In this document: in pieces, positions 1 to 8,729 of the stretch
Numbering within the stretch: position 1 is the first letter of the stretch
Layout of the letters: every line of letters starts with the position of its first letter
DNA from: Streptoverticillium olivoreticuli subsp. olivoreticuli
GTDB lineage: Bacteria; Actinomycetota; Actinomycetes; Streptomycetales; Streptomycetaceae
Length of the DNA: 64,000 bases
Assembly: GCF_003391135.1 (NCBI RefSeq)
Contig: NZ_CP031455.1
Coordinates: forward strand, 7,405,501 to 7,469,500
Direction: 5' to 3'
The notes under the pieces: model-generated
Told to the model about the DNA's origin: nothing
The model's database searches: none
The model's input: only the letters and a program-made list of their open reading frames with translations
Translations under genes and position numbers: made by a program

Positions 1-983
1 ATCTCGACGACTGGACCGGCACCAACACCATCGGTTCCATCCAGGAGAACATCCTCAAGGCGTCGGCGACCGTCCTCAGCGACAAGGGCGTCACCGAGAT
101 CGCCAAACCCCTGCTCCAGGACGTCACCAAGGGCCGCCCCGACGTCATCTCGCTCGGCTTCGCCATCGCCCTGTGGTCCGGCTCCCGGGCCGTGAACGTC
201 TTCGTCGAGACGATCACCATCATGTACGGGCTGGAGGGCAAGCGCGGCATCGTCCGGACGCGGCTGCTGGCCTTCCTCCTCTACGTGGTCGCCCTGCTCA
301 TCGGGGCGGTGGTCCTGCCGCTGATGGTGGCCGGTCCCGACGAGGTGGTGAACGTCGTGCCCTGGAGCGCGGACCTCGTCCGCTTCCTCTACTGGCCCGT
401 CCTGATCCTGCTCTCCATCGCCTTCCTCACCACGCTCTACCACGTGTCCGTGCCGGTCCGTTCGCCCTGGCGGGAGGACATCCCGGGCGCGCTGGTCGCC
501 CTCACCATGTGGGTGATCGGCAGCCTCCTGCTGCGCATCTACCTCACCCACACCGTGGAGGGCCTCACCATCTACGGGTCGCTCGCCGCGCCCGTGGCCG
601 TCCTGCTGTGGATCGGCGTCTCGGCCTTCGCCGTCCTCGTCGGTGCCGCGGTGAACGCCGCGATAGACCGGGTCTGGCCGTCCGTCGCGACGGCCGGTGC
701 CCGCGCGGAGGTCGACCGGCTGCGCGCGGCCGCGCTGGCCCGCGAGGCCGCGGAGCGGGCCGCCCGGGCGCTGGAGGCGGGGCTGGAGGAGGACCTCGAC
801 GACGAGGTGGAGGAAGGCGTCGTGGGCCAGGACCGGGAACCGCCGTCGGAATTCCCCGAGCGCTGGGCGCAGTTCCTGCCGCCGGAGGACGTGCGCTCGC
901 GCATCCAGCGCCCGGAACACCGCCCGAAACACGCCAAGACGGACTCTCCGGGCAAACACGCCAGGCCGAACGGCGGCCACTAG
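1..983 (+). CDS. YihY/BrkB-family inner membrane protein, 5' end outside window
   Basis: The reading frame is open from the window edge (first full codon at position 3) to the TAG ending at 983, so the N-terminus is missing. It encodes several hydrophobic segments with the YihY/BrkB-type signature FAIALWSGSRAV followed by TITIMYG, then LLAFLLYVVALLIGAVVL and GALVALTMWVIGSLLLRIYL. After the last membrane segment (about nt 590-680) a charged tail begins, rich in Ala/Arg/Glu, probably a cytoplasmic helix, ending in a basic Lys/Arg stretch. Members of this family were once called ribonuclease BN but are now regarded as polytopic membrane proteins of unknown transport or virulence-related role. 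No partner gene is visible. The family call is firm; the function is unknown. Confidence 0.9.
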   Translation, partial: LDDWTGTNTIGSIQENILKASATVLSDKGVTEIAKPLLQDVTKGRPDVISLGFAIALWSGSRAVNVFVETITIMYGLEGKRGIVRTRLLAFLLYVVALLIGAVVLPLMVAGPDEVVNVVPWSADLVRFLYWPVLILLSIAFLTTLYHVSVPVRSPWREDIPGALVALTMWVIGSLLLRIYLTHTVEGLTIYGSLAAPVAVLLWIGVSAFAVLVGAAVNAAIDRVWPSVATAGARAEVDRLRAAALAREAAERAARALEAGLEEDLDDEVEEGVVGQDREPPSEFPERWAQFLPPEDVRSRIQRPEHRPKHAKTDSPGKHARPNGGH

Positions 984-1106
984 CCCCGCCCTTGCACCTC
1001 TGTCTCTCCGGTCCGTCCCTCCGGGCGGAAAACCAATGGCGGGCGTCGCCCCGCGGTGCATACGATCGCGTCGCACACAAGGTGCAGAAACAGGAGGTGA
1101 GGACCG

Positions 1107-1244
1107 ATGACTGTCACGGCCACGGGCGCTGCCCGCACACGGAAGCAGGTATTGATCAACTCCCTCCTGAAGGACCATCACCTTGTCCGAGCTCACCGCT
1201 CCGCACCCCCTCGCCCGCTACGGCTGGGACGAAGGGTTCGCTGA
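1107..1244 (+). CDS. Small ORF with a strong ribosome site overlapping the start of rsgA
   Basis: ATG at 1107 is preceded by AGGAGGTGAG, one of the best Shine-Dalgarno sequences in this part of the window. The 45-codon frame ends at TGA 1242-1244, overlapping the TTG start of rsgA (1183) by about 60 nt in another frame. The product begins MTVTATGAARTRKQVLINSL and becomes Arg/Pro-rich, and I do not recognise it. It could be a translated leader that couples or tunes rsgA translation, a decayed gene start, or chance. Confidence 0.3.
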   Translation: MTVTATGAARTRKQVLINSLLKDHHLVRAHRSAPPRPLRLGRRVR

Positions 1245-2274
1245 AAGCTTCGCCCCCCACGCCGCCGAAGGTCTGACGCCCGGCCGGATCGTCCGCGTCG
1301 ACCGCGGCCGCTGCGACCTCGTCGTCCCCGACGACGACGGCGTACGGACCGTGCAGGCCGACACCGCGCTCGTCACCACGGGCGACCCGCTGCGCATCAT
1401 GTGCACCGGCGACTGGGCGGCCGTCGACCTCGCCCGGGGGTTCGTACGGGCGCTGCTGCCGCGCCGTACCGCCTTCGTACGCTCCACCTCCTCCCAGCGG
1501 TCCGAGGGTCAGATCCTCGCCGCCAACGTCGACCACGCCGTGATCGCCTCCTCCCTGGCCGTCGAGCTGGACCTCGGCCGGATCGAGCGGTTCCTCACCC
1601 TCGCCTGGGAGAGCGGGGCCGCGCCCGTGGTCGTCCTCACCAAGGCCGACCTCGTCACCGACCCCGTCGTCCTCGGCCACCTCCTCGACGACACCGCGAC
1701 CGTCTCGCCGGGCGCGCGGGTCCTGGCGGTGAGCGCGGCGACGGGCGAGGGCGTCGACGCCCTCGCCGCGACGCTCGCCGGCGGCACGTCCGTGCTCCTG
1801 GGACAGTCCGGCGCCGGGAAGTCCACGCTCGCCAACGCCCTGGTCGGCGCGGATGTCCAGGACGTCCACGCCACACGGGACAGCGACGGCAAGGGCCGCC
1901 ACACCACCACCACGCGCAACCTGCTGCCGCTGCCGGGCGGGGGCGTCCTCATCGACACCCCGGGCCTGCGCGGGGTGGGACTGTACGACGCGGACAGCGG
2001 GGTCGCGCAGACCTTCTCCGAGATCGAGGCCCTCGCGGCGGGCTGCCGCTTCCACGACTGCGGCCACCAGGGCGAACCGGGGTGCGCGGTCCTTCGGGCC
2101 GTGACCTCCGGCGAACTGCCGCAGCGACGCCTCGACAGCTACCGCAAGCTGCTCCGCGAGAACGAGCGGATCGCTGCGCGGACGGATGCGAGGCTCCGTG
2201 CGGAGATGCGGCGGGAATGGAAGCGGAGGCAGGCCGAAGGCCGCGAGATGTCCGCCCGCAAACGAGGCCGCTGA
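1183..2274 (+). CDS. rsgA: Small ribosomal subunit biogenesis GTPase RsgA
   Basis: 363 residues, the usual length for RsgA, the circularly permuted GTPase that proofreads late 30S subunit assembly in the cytoplasm. The order of motifs is diagnostic: an N-terminal OB-fold, then the G4-type motif VLTKADL, then the Walker A GQSGAGKST, then the G3 motif DTPG. A C-terminal zinc-binding segment follows (CRFHDCGHQGEPGC) and then a basic tail. The start is TTG at 1183, giving SELTAPHPLARYGWDEGF, with CTGAAGGA about 8 nt upstream. A small ORF with a better ribosome site overlaps this start. Downstream lies a repeat-rich gap before the DNA-repair pair, so it is probably transcribed alone. Confidence 0.95.
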   Translation: MSELTAPHPLARYGWDEGFAESFAPHAAEGLTPGRIVRVDRGRCDLVVPDDDGVRTVQADTALVTTGDPLRIMCTGDWAAVDLARGFVRALLPRRTAFVRSTSSQRSEGQILAANVDHAVIASSLAVELDLGRIERFLTLAWESGAAPVVVLTKADLVTDPVVLGHLLDDTATVSPGARVLAVSAATGEGVDALAATLAGGTSVLLGQSGAGKSTLANALVGADVQDVHATRDSDGKGRHTTTTRNLLPLPGGGVLIDTPGLRGVGLYDADSGVAQTFSEIEALAAGCRFHDCGHQGEPGCAVLRAVTSGELPQRRLDSYRKLLRENERIAARTDARLRAEMRREWKRRQAEGREMSARKRGR

Positions 2275-2381
2275 CCGGGGCTCCGCGGCTCGGGCTCCGC
2301 CCGGGACCGTGCTCGGGTGCGGCCCGGCGGGCGCTTGTTCCCCAGCCCCGCCCCAGACCCCGAAGCACGCTTCGCGCACTG

Positions 2382-2429
2382 TCCTCAATTGCCGGACGGG
2401 CTGAGTTCAGCCTGTCCGGCAATTGAGGA
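2382..2429. repeat. Inverted copy of the dispersed intergenic CCGGACGGGCTGA repeat
   Basis: The arms TCCTCAATTGCCGGAC (from 2382) and GTCCGGCAATTGAGGA (ending 2429) form a near-perfect palindrome around GGGCTGAGTTCAGCCT. It sits 100-155 nt after rsgA and can act as a bidirectional hairpin terminator. A single-arm relative (CCTCAATCGCCGGACGGGCTGAA) lies at about 24472-24495, so this is a repeat family. Nothing coding is apparent in the 268 nt between rsgA and the next gene. Confidence 0.75.
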
Positions 2430-2542
2430 CGCGGCCGCAGGCCGCTCCCGCCGTAGGCGGCAACGGCGGGGCACTGCAAGCCCGAAACCTCGCGTCCGAT
2501 TTCCGCCGGACCGCACCCAGCGGATGCCGCAGACTGGAACGC

Positions 2543-4012
2543 ATGGACGACACCCCCGCCTCCCTCGACGACTCCCGTTATCAAGCGGTGAGCAGCAGGG
2601 ACGCCCGCTTCGACGGAGAGTTCTTCTTCGGCGTGGCGAGCACGGGGATCTACTGCCGGCCGAGCTGTCCCGCGGTGACCCCGAAGCGGGTCAACGTGAG
2701 TTTTCATCCGTCGGCCGCCGCCGCGCAGGGCGCCGGGTTCCGGGCCTGCCGCAGGTGCCGGCCGGACGCCGTGCCCGGGTCCGCGGAGTGGAACGTACGG
2801 GCCGATCTCGTCGGCCGGGCGATGCGCCTGATCGGGGACGGGGTCGTGGACCGCGAGGGCGTCGGGGGCCTCGCGGACCGACTGGGGTACAGCGCGCGGC
2901 AGGTCCACCGCCAGCTCACCGAGGAGCTCGGCGCGGGCCCGGTCGCCCTCGCGCGGGCCCAGCGCGCCCACACCGCGCGGATCCTGCTGACGACGACGTC
3001 CCTGCCGGTCACGGAGATCGCGTTCGCGGCGGGGTTCGGAAGCGTCCGGCAGTTCAACGACACCGTCCGGGAGATCTACGCCTGCACGCCGACCGCCCTG
3101 CGCGGCCGTGCCCCGGGCCACCGGGGCCGCCCCGCGCCCACCGCGGCCGGCATACCGCTCCGGCTCACCCACCGGGGCCCGTACGCCGCGCGGGAGATCT
3201 TCGACCACCTCCAGCGGCACGCCGTCCCCGGCGTCGAGGAGACGCGCGGCGCCCCCGGTGCCCGCCGCTACCGCCGCACCCTGCGGCTCCCGTACGGCAC
3301 CGCCGTCGCCGAGGTCCGCGAACCCGCCCCGGCGCACCGCGGCCACTGGCTCGACTGCCGCCTGCACCTGTCCGACCCGCGCGACCTGTCCACCGCCGTC
3401 CAGCGGATGCGCCGCCTCTTCGATCTCGACGCCGACCCGTACGCCGTCGCCGACCGCCTCCGCGCCGACCCCCTGCTGCGGCCGCTCGTCGACGCCCGGC
3501 CGGGCCTGCGCTCGCCCGGAGCGGCCGACGGCGACGAGCTCGCCGTGCGCGCCGTGCTGGCCCGGGGGAGGAGCGCGGAAGCCGCGGCCGAGCTCGCGGG
3601 CGGGCTCGTGACCGTGTACGGCAAGCCCCTCGCCGCACCGGACGGCGCCCTCACCCATGTCTTCCCCGACGCCGACACCCTCGCCGGTGCCGCACTCGAC
3701 GACATCCCCGCGGCGCCCCGCCGCACGCTGCGCGCGCTCACCACCGCCCTCGCGGACGGCACGGTCCGGCTCGACCCGGGCGCGGACCGTGCCGACGCCG
3801 AACGCGCCCTGCTCGCCCTGCCCGGCGTCGACGCCCGGATCGCCGGTCACATCCGGATGCGGGCGCTCGCCGACCCCGACGTCTTCCTGACGGAAGAAAC
3901 CGGCATACCCGTCGAGGACACCGCGGCCTGGCGCCCCTGGCGCTCGTACGCCCTGCACCACCTCCGGCTCCGCACCGCCGAGCCCCGCACCGACGCACCG
4001 AAGGACGCCTGA
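2543..4012 (+). CDS. alkA: Ada-AlkA fusion: methylphosphotriester sensor/AraC regulator plus 3-methyladenine glycosylase
   Basis: 489 residues. The N-terminal Ada domain has all four zinc cysteines, C38 and C42 (GIYCRPSC) and C69 and C72 (CRRC), at the same numbers as in E. coli Ada; C38 would accept the methyl group from phosphotriesters. An AraC-type HTH follows (about 80-190), then an AlkA N-terminal domain and a HhH-GPD glycosylase domain (LLALPGVDARIAGHIRMRALADPDVF). The expected catalytic Asp (E. coli AlkA D238, in DVFLPDD) aligns with Glu452 here (DVFLTEE), which is unusual. I chose ATG 2543 because the Ada domain begins directly after it; the upstream in-frame extension runs through repeat DNA. 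The ogt-like gene follows after 2 nt, so the two form an adaptive alkylation-response operon, probably self-activated as in other Ada systems. Confidence 0.93.
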   Translation: MDDTPASLDDSRYQAVSSRDARFDGEFFFGVASTGIYCRPSCPAVTPKRVNVSFHPSAAAAQGAGFRACRRCRPDAVPGSAEWNVRADLVGRAMRLIGDGVVDREGVGGLADRLGYSARQVHRQLTEELGAGPVALARAQRAHTARILLTTTSLPVTEIAFAAGFGSVRQFNDTVREIYACTPTALRGRAPGHRGRPAPTAAGIPLRLTHRGPYAAREIFDHLQRHAVPGVEETRGAPGARRYRRTLRLPYGTAVAEVREPAPAHRGHWLDCRLHLSDPRDLSTAVQRMRRLFDLDADPYAVADRLRADPLLRPLVDARPGLRSPGAADGDELAVRAVLARGRSAEAAAELAGGLVTVYGKPLAAPDGALTHVFPDADTLAGAALDDIPAAPRRTLRALTTALADGTVRLDPGADRADAERALLALPGVDARIAGHIRMRALADPDVFLTEETGIPVEDTAAWRPWRSYALHHLRLRTAEPRTDAPKDA

Positions 4013-4014
4013 CC

Positions 4015-4512
4015 ATGCTCTACACCGAGATCGACAGCCCCCTCGGCCCGCTGCTGCTCACCGGCAGGCCCTCCGCGACCGCGCCCGGCGGCACCGCCCT
4101 CGTCTCCCTGTCCGTACCGGGACAGCACAACGGTGCCACCGTGCAGCCGGACTGGCAGCGCGACCCCGGCGCCTTCGCGGAGGCCGGACGACAGCTCGCG
4201 GCCTATTTCGCGGGGGATGCCAAGGACTTCGACCTCGAATTCGCCGTACAGGGAACGGAGTTCCGGCAGCGGGTCTGGGACGCGCTCGACACCGTCCCGT
4301 ACGGCTCCACCACCACATACGGCGAACTGGCCGCCCGCATCGGCGCCCCGCGCGCCGCCGTCCGCGCCGTGGGCGGCGCGATCGGCGCCAACCCGCTGCT
4401 GGTGCTGCGCCCCTGTCACCGGGTGATCGGCGCGGACGGCTCGCTCACCGGGTACGCGGGCGGGCTGGAGCGCAAGCGGCTGCTGCTCGCTCTGGAGACA
4501 CCACGCGCTTGA
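4015..4512 (+). CDS. ogt: Methylated-DNA-[protein]-cysteine S-methyltransferase
   Basis: 165 residues. This suicide enzyme transfers the alkyl group from O6-alkylguanine in DNA to its own cysteine. The active-site motif PCHRVIGADGSLTGYAGG near residues 132-150 carries the acceptor Cys, and a winged-helix segment TTYGELAARIG for DNA binding comes before it. The length matches Ogt. It begins 2 nt after the Ada-AlkA stop, so the two are translationally coupled and the DNA-repair roles support each other. No anomalies are visible. Confidence 0.95.
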   Translation: MLYTEIDSPLGPLLLTGRPSATAPGGTALVSLSVPGQHNGATVQPDWQRDPGAFAEAGRQLAAYFAGDAKDFDLEFAVQGTEFRQRVWDALDTVPYGSTTTYGELAARIGAPRAAVRAVGGAIGANPLLVLRPCHRVIGADGSLTGYAGGLERKRLLLALETPRA

Positions 4513-4562
4513 CCACCCCGGTCAACCGGACTGGACGCGTTGTCAATCGACGGCGCGGGAGG

Positions 4563-5045
4563 TCACCCCCGCAGTACCGATCCGATCCACGCCCCCACGA
4601 CCAGCAGACAGGCGAACAGTTCGACCAGGACGCTCGTCCCGAGCGCCCGCATCACATTCCGCGTCGACGCCCACGCCTCGCCGTGCCCGCCGAGCCGCTG
4701 CCGCTCCACCCCGTAGATCCCGGCGACGAAGCCCAGTGCCGCGCCCAGCAGCGGCACGAGGAAGAACCCGGCGATCCCGGCCGAACCGGCCACCAGAAAG
4801 GCGCGGCGGGTGATGCCCGCGCCCCTCAGCCGCCGGGGCGGCAGCAGCCAGATCACGGCCTGGTTCAGCAGCAGCACCCCCGTGGCACCGGCCAGCACGG
4901 CCCAGGCCAGGGCGGTCCGCGCGGTCATCGACCACCACAGCACTCCGGCCCAGACGATCGGCGGCCCCGGCACCCCCGGGGTCACCACGCCGAGCAGGCC
5001 GAGCAGCATCACCAGGCCGACCAGGACCAGCTGCCACGTCCCCAT
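4563..5045 (-). CDS. DUF456-family small membrane protein
   Basis: 160 residues starting at ATG 5045 (MGTWQLVLVGLVMLLGLLG). There are four or five hydrophobic helices; the sequence VTPGVPGPPIVWAGVLWW in the first loop and helix 2 is characteristic of DUF456, as is the Gly-rich FFLVPLLGAALGFVAGIYGVE segment later on. No biochemical function is established for the family. It is convergent with ogt and lies downstream of a LuxR-type regulator on the same strand, separated by a hairpin, so it is probably transcribed on its own. Confidence 0.85.
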   Translation of the reverse strand: MGTWQLVLVGLVMLLGLLGVVTPGVPGPPIVWAGVLWWSMTARTALAWAVLAGATGVLLLNQAVIWLLPPRRLRGAGITRRAFLVAGSAGIAGFFLVPLLGAALGFVAGIYGVERQRLGGHGEAWASTRNVMRALGTSVLVELFACLLVVGAWIGSVLRG

Positions 5046-5057
5046 GGACCAAGGTTG

Positions 5058-5084
5058 CCGGAAGGCGCGCGGCACCGCTTCCGG
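5058..5084 (-). terminator. Hairpin between the LuxR-type gene and the DUF456 gene
   Basis: The arms CCGGAAG (5058-5064) and CTTCCGG (5078-5084) pair perfectly around a 13-nt loop. It lies 73 nt past the LuxR-type stop codon and just before the DUF456 start. No U tract follows, as is usual in Streptomyces terminators. Confidence 0.45.
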
Positions 5085-5156
5085 ACGATTGTGGCCAGCG
5101 TGGCCGGTAATCCCCCACCGGCGGCGCGGGGCGGTCCACGAGCGGGCCCGCGCAGG

Positions 5157-5882
5157 TCAGCGCCGCGCCGTCCAGCCCCGCTCGGCGGCGTGCCAGCCCA
5201 GCTGGAGCCGGGTGGTGACCCCGGCCAGCTCCATCATCCGCTTGACCCGCCGCTGCACCGTGCGCAGCCCCAGCCCGAGCTGCTTGGCGACGCTGGCGTC
5301 CGTCAGGCCGGCGAGCAGCAGGGAGAGCACCTCCAGATCGACGGTGTCCGGCCCCGCCCCCGGGATCTCGTACAGGGCGCCGTCCACGCCTGTCCGCAGG
5401 GGAAGCGCCTGGTGCCACACGTCCTCGAAGAGGTCGGCCAGCGACGTGAGCAGCGCGCCCGGGCGGACCACCAGGGCGGCCGGGGCGGCGGGCCCGGCGG
5501 CGTGCCGGGACAGCGGCACCAGCGCGACCGCGCGGTCGGCGACGACGAACTCCGCGGGCACCCGGCCGACGGCCCGGACCCGCGCGGCGGACCCGCCGTG
5601 GCCGGACCCCGGCGCGAGAACGACGGCGCGCGCCGGAGCACTGCGGTCGACAACTACGCGCTGGGGCACGCCGTTGACCGCGTCACCCGCGATGGGCCAC
5701 GATCTGTCCGCCATCAGTGTGCAGATCTCGCGGGTGGCGGCGAGCCGCAGTCGCAACAGACGTTCGGCAATGGCGTGGGAACCGGTCACCAGTTCCACCG
5801 CGCTGTTCCCGGCGAGCCGTTGCGTCGGCTGCCCGCACCGCCCTGTCTCCCGGACGGCGTCCAGACCTATGGCACTGAGCAA
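5157..5882 (-). CDS. LuxR-type helix-turn-helix transcriptional regulator
   Basis: 241 residues. The C-terminus carries a LuxR/GerE HTH: LEVLSLLLAGLTDASVAKQLGLGLRTVQRRVKRMMELAGVTTRLQLG (about 185-232). The N-terminal two thirds contains no receiver phospho-acceptor pattern that I recognise and resembles the TrmB/LuxR-like orphan regulators common in Streptomyces. The start is TTG at 5882, preceded by GGGAGGG at good spacing on the minus strand; an upstream ATG is out of frame. It is divergent from the PP2C-like gene across about 100 nt, so it could control that promoter. The signal and targets are unknown. Confidence 0.8.
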   Translation of the reverse strand: MLSAIGLDAVRETGRCGQPTQRLAGNSAVELVTGSHAIAERLLRLRLAATREICTLMADRSWPIAGDAVNGVPQRVVVDRSAPARAVVLAPGSGHGGSAARVRAVGRVPAEFVVADRAVALVPLSRHAAGPAAPAALVVRPGALLTSLADLFEDVWHQALPLRTGVDGALYEIPGAGPDTVDLEVLSLLLAGLTDASVAKQLGLGLRTVQRRVKRMMELAGVTTRLQLGWHAAERGWTARR

Positions 5883-5986
5883 GCGACATCCCTCCCCACA
5901 ACCGCGTTTCGACTGCGGCCATCATCCCTGTGGGCGGTTCCTTCGTGCACTCTTCCCGTATGCCCCGAGGTGTGGACAATAAGGGC

Positions 5987-8461
5987 ATGAGTCAGCAGGG
6001 GGATCAACGCTCCGGCCAAGAGGACGCCTGGTGGGGCGAGTTGTACGACAAGAATCAACCCGACACCGGCTCCGCCGCCGCGGACGACAGCCTCGACGAA
6101 CGCTTCACCTCCGTCGCCTCGGTCGTGAGAGCGACGGGCGCCGTGCCCGAGGCGGAGCAGGCCGGACGGGCCGCGCGAGCGGCGCGGGACCTCGGCGGCG
6201 CCGAACCGCCCGGCCGGTCGGCTCCCCCCTCGGGAGGGCTCCCCTCGCTGTCCCTGGGCTACGGAGCACCGCACACCCGGGGCCTGCCCGGCCCTCCCGA
6301 ACTCCAGCCGCCACCCGATCCCGTGGGCCCGCCCCCGCTCCCCTCGCCGGACCGCGCGCAGCGGATCACCAGGGACGTGCCCCCGCCCGATACCAGGGGG
6401 CAGGTCCCACCGCCCCGCGCCCCCGCCCCGCCGCCCCGGCTCCCCGAGCCCGCGGACCCCAGCGGCCCGACCGAGAAGCCGGTGAAGCTCCCGGAGTCCC
6501 TGCGGCCGGCCAATGTCGCCCGGCCCGCGAGCGCGCCGAGGCCCGTGAACGTACGGCGGCCGTCGCCCCGGCCCATGAACACCCCGCGGCCCAGAACACC
6601 GCTCCGCAAGCCGGAGCAGTCCGTGCCGCCGTCACGCGAGGCGCTTCCCCCCGCGGAGTCCCCCCGCCAGGAGGAGCCGCTCGAACCGCTCCCCGTACGG
6701 GACGCGCTCCCGTCCCCCGGTCTGCCGCAGCCGGACGAGCCGCTCCCGCCGCCGGCCCCGGAGCCCCGGGAGCTGTGGGAGGGGCCGCTTCCGCCCCGCC
6801 CCCCGCAGTCGCGGGAGCCCCTGTGGTCCCCGAAGTCCCGCGAGAACTCCTCGTCCCCGGCAAGCCCCCAGGGACGTGACACGCCCCCGTCCCAGGAAGC
6901 CGATCGGCCGCGGGAGCAGGACCCGGCCCCGGAGACCGGGCCGCACGGGGATCCGGCCCCGGACGCCGAGCAGCCGGAGGAGCCGCGGCCCGCGCGCCCG
7001 GAGCGCCGGGCGACGCTTCCGGCGCCGCGGAGCGAACGGCCGCGTGACGCGCAGCCGCGCGGGACGGCAACCCCGCGGAAGCCGCTGCCGTCCCGGTCCG
7101 ACGAGACGCCGCCCGCGTCACGTCGCTCGCGCGACCCCGAGCCGCCCTCCGACCCCCGCCGGTCGCGCGGATCCTTCCCGTCCAACGGGTCACGCCCGTC
7201 CCGCGAGGCCTTCCCGTCCTCCGACTCCCGTCCGCCCCGCGACGCCCTGTTCCCCTCCGCCTCCCGGCAGCCGCACGACCCCCTCGCGCCCCCCGACCCC
7301 CGGCAGCCCGGCGACCCCTTGTCCTCCGGTCCCCGCCGGACGCGCGAACCCCTCTCGCCCGCCAAGTCGCCCCAGCCCCGCGACACCCCGCACCCGCAGA
7401 CCATGCAGCCCTGGGAGACCCTCTTCTCCCCCCAGCCCGCGCCTCCCGAGGAGCGGGCGCCCCGGCTGCCGCTGGTCCCCCGACAGGGGCGGAAACCGGC
7501 CCGCGCGGCCGAGTTCGTGGGGGAGCGCCCGCCCACGTACGACGCCGAGCCGACCGCCTGGCCCGCCGGCGACCCCCGGGAGCTGGCGGAGGTCGTGCCG
7601 GACACCGTGCTGGACGGCGCGTGCTACGGCGCGGTGACCCTGCGCGCGACCTCGCTGCGCGGCGACTCGGCGCGCTATCGCGGCGAGCCGCGCCGCGACG
7701 CCCTGCTGACCACCCGGTTCGGTGACGGTGACGGCGCGCTGCTGTTCGTCGCGATGGCCAGCGGCACCCGCGCCGCCGGTGAGGCGCACCGCGCGGCACG
7801 GGACATCTGCGCCTGGCTGGGCGGCGCCGTGGGGCGCAGCCACGCCCGGCTTGCCGACGACATCCGCGGCGGGCGCCGCGGCGAGCTGCGGTCCGGGCTG
7901 CACCGGCTCACCGACCGCAGTTACGGGCGGCTGCGCGCCCGCGCCGCCGAACTCGGCCTGCGCCCCGAGGAGTACACCGCCGCTGTGCGCTGCCTGCTGC
8001 TGACCGCCGACCCCGCGTGCCGTACGCGCGTCTTCTTCGGCGTCGGCACCGGCGGCCTCTTCCGGCTGCGGGAGGGCGCCTGGCAGGACCTCGACCCGGA
8101 TCCCGCGGAGCTCTGCCCGGGCCTCGAACCCGCCGTGGGCCAGGGCACGACGCCCGACGAGCGGATGACCATCGACCTGGGCATCCCCACGCCCGGCATC
8201 ACCCCGGCCGTCGAACCGGCCGAGGTGCCGGGCGAGCCGTTCCGCTTCCGGGCGTCCGTCGCCCGGCCGGGCGACAGCCTGCTGCTGTGCAGCACGGGCC
8301 TGGCCGAGCCGCTGCGTGGCGAGCCCGAGCTGGGCAAGGAGCTCGCCCGCCGCTGGTCCGGGGGCGAGCCGCCGGGCCTGGCGGCCTTCCTCGGGGACGC
8401 CCAGCTGCGCGTGACGGGGTACGCCGACGACCGGACCGCGTGCGCGCTCTGGGAGGCGTAG
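5987..8461 (+). CDS. PP2C-like protein with a very long proline-rich N-terminus
   Basis: 824 residues from ATG 5987 (MSQQGDQRSGQEDAWWGEL). Residues from about 60 to 530 are Pro/Arg/Ser-rich, low-complexity and presumably disordered, with many short P-R-D/E-x-L style repeats. The last 290 residues form a PP2C-like domain (AVTLRATSLRGDSARYRGEPRRDALL up to GYADDRTACALWEA). The canonical DGMGG metal-binding turn reads VAMASGT here, so the aspartate is absent, although the C-terminal ADDRTACAL is kept; the domain may be a pseudophosphatase or a binding module. The next gene on the same strand encodes a HATPase of the anti-sigma type. Streptomyces often pairs PP2C and HATPase proteins in partner-switching circuits, but the 268-nt gap argues against a simple operon. 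Confidence 0.75.
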   Translation: MSQQGDQRSGQEDAWWGELYDKNQPDTGSAAADDSLDERFTSVASVVRATGAVPEAEQAGRAARAARDLGGAEPPGRSAPPSGGLPSLSLGYGAPHTRGLPGPPELQPPPDPVGPPPLPSPDRAQRITRDVPPPDTRGQVPPPRAPAPPPRLPEPADPSGPTEKPVKLPESLRPANVARPASAPRPVNVRRPSPRPMNTPRPRTPLRKPEQSVPPSREALPPAESPRQEEPLEPLPVRDALPSPGLPQPDEPLPPPAPEPRELWEGPLPPRPPQSREPLWSPKSRENSSSPASPQGRDTPPSQEADRPREQDPAPETGPHGDPAPDAEQPEEPRPARPERRATLPAPRSERPRDAQPRGTATPRKPLPSRSDETPPASRRSRDPEPPSDPRRSRGSFPSNGSRPSREAFPSSDSRPPRDALFPSASRQPHDPLAPPDPRQPGDPLSSGPRRTREPLSPAKSPQPRDTPHPQTMQPWETLFSPQPAPPEERAPRLPLVPRQGRKPARAAEFVGERPPTYDAEPTAWPAGDPRELAEVVPDTVLDGACYGAVTLRATSLRGDSARYRGEPRRDALLTTRFGDGDGALLFVAMASGTRAAGEAHRAARDICAWLGGAVGRSHARLADDIRGGRRGELRSGLHRLTDRSYGRLRARAAELGLRPEEYTAAVRCLLLTADPACRTRVFFGVGTGGLFRLREGAWQDLDPDPAELCPGLEPAVGQGTTPDERMTIDLGIPTPGITPAVEPAEVPGEPFRFRASVARPGDSLLLCSTGLAEPLRGEPELGKELARRWSGGEPPGLAAFLGDAQLRVTGYADDRTACALWEA

Positions 8462-8729
8462 CCATGTGTCCCGCGGGTTCATAGGAGAAGGAGCCGTCCA
8501 GCACGCGATCGGGCTGGGCGGCGTCGGCCGGATGCTCCGAATGGCGCGCGCCGGCCTTCGCGACGTACCGCGCCCCTGACCACGGAATGCCGCGCGGAAA
8601 ACGTTAATCCGCTACAGGCCGACGGCATATTCGCGCGCAGCACGAGACGACTCGGCATTCCAGTCGTATCGCCATGTTGATGGGTCAACAGGAGTCGTCA
8701 CCAGTGGGCCGGGGCATGCATTGTCATGA

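Noticed and set aside
2423..2542. Longer start for the Ada-AlkA protein at 2423
   Set aside because: It would translate the dispersed repeat. ATG 2543 leaves the four zinc cysteines at the same residue numbers as in E. coli Ada.
8679..8692. TGATGGGTCAACAG resembling the 3' part of an M-box magnesium riboswitch
   Set aside because: The conserved 5' M-box element (GUUAGGUGAGGCUCC) is absent upstream, and the following gene is a HATPase regulator, so the match looks accidental.
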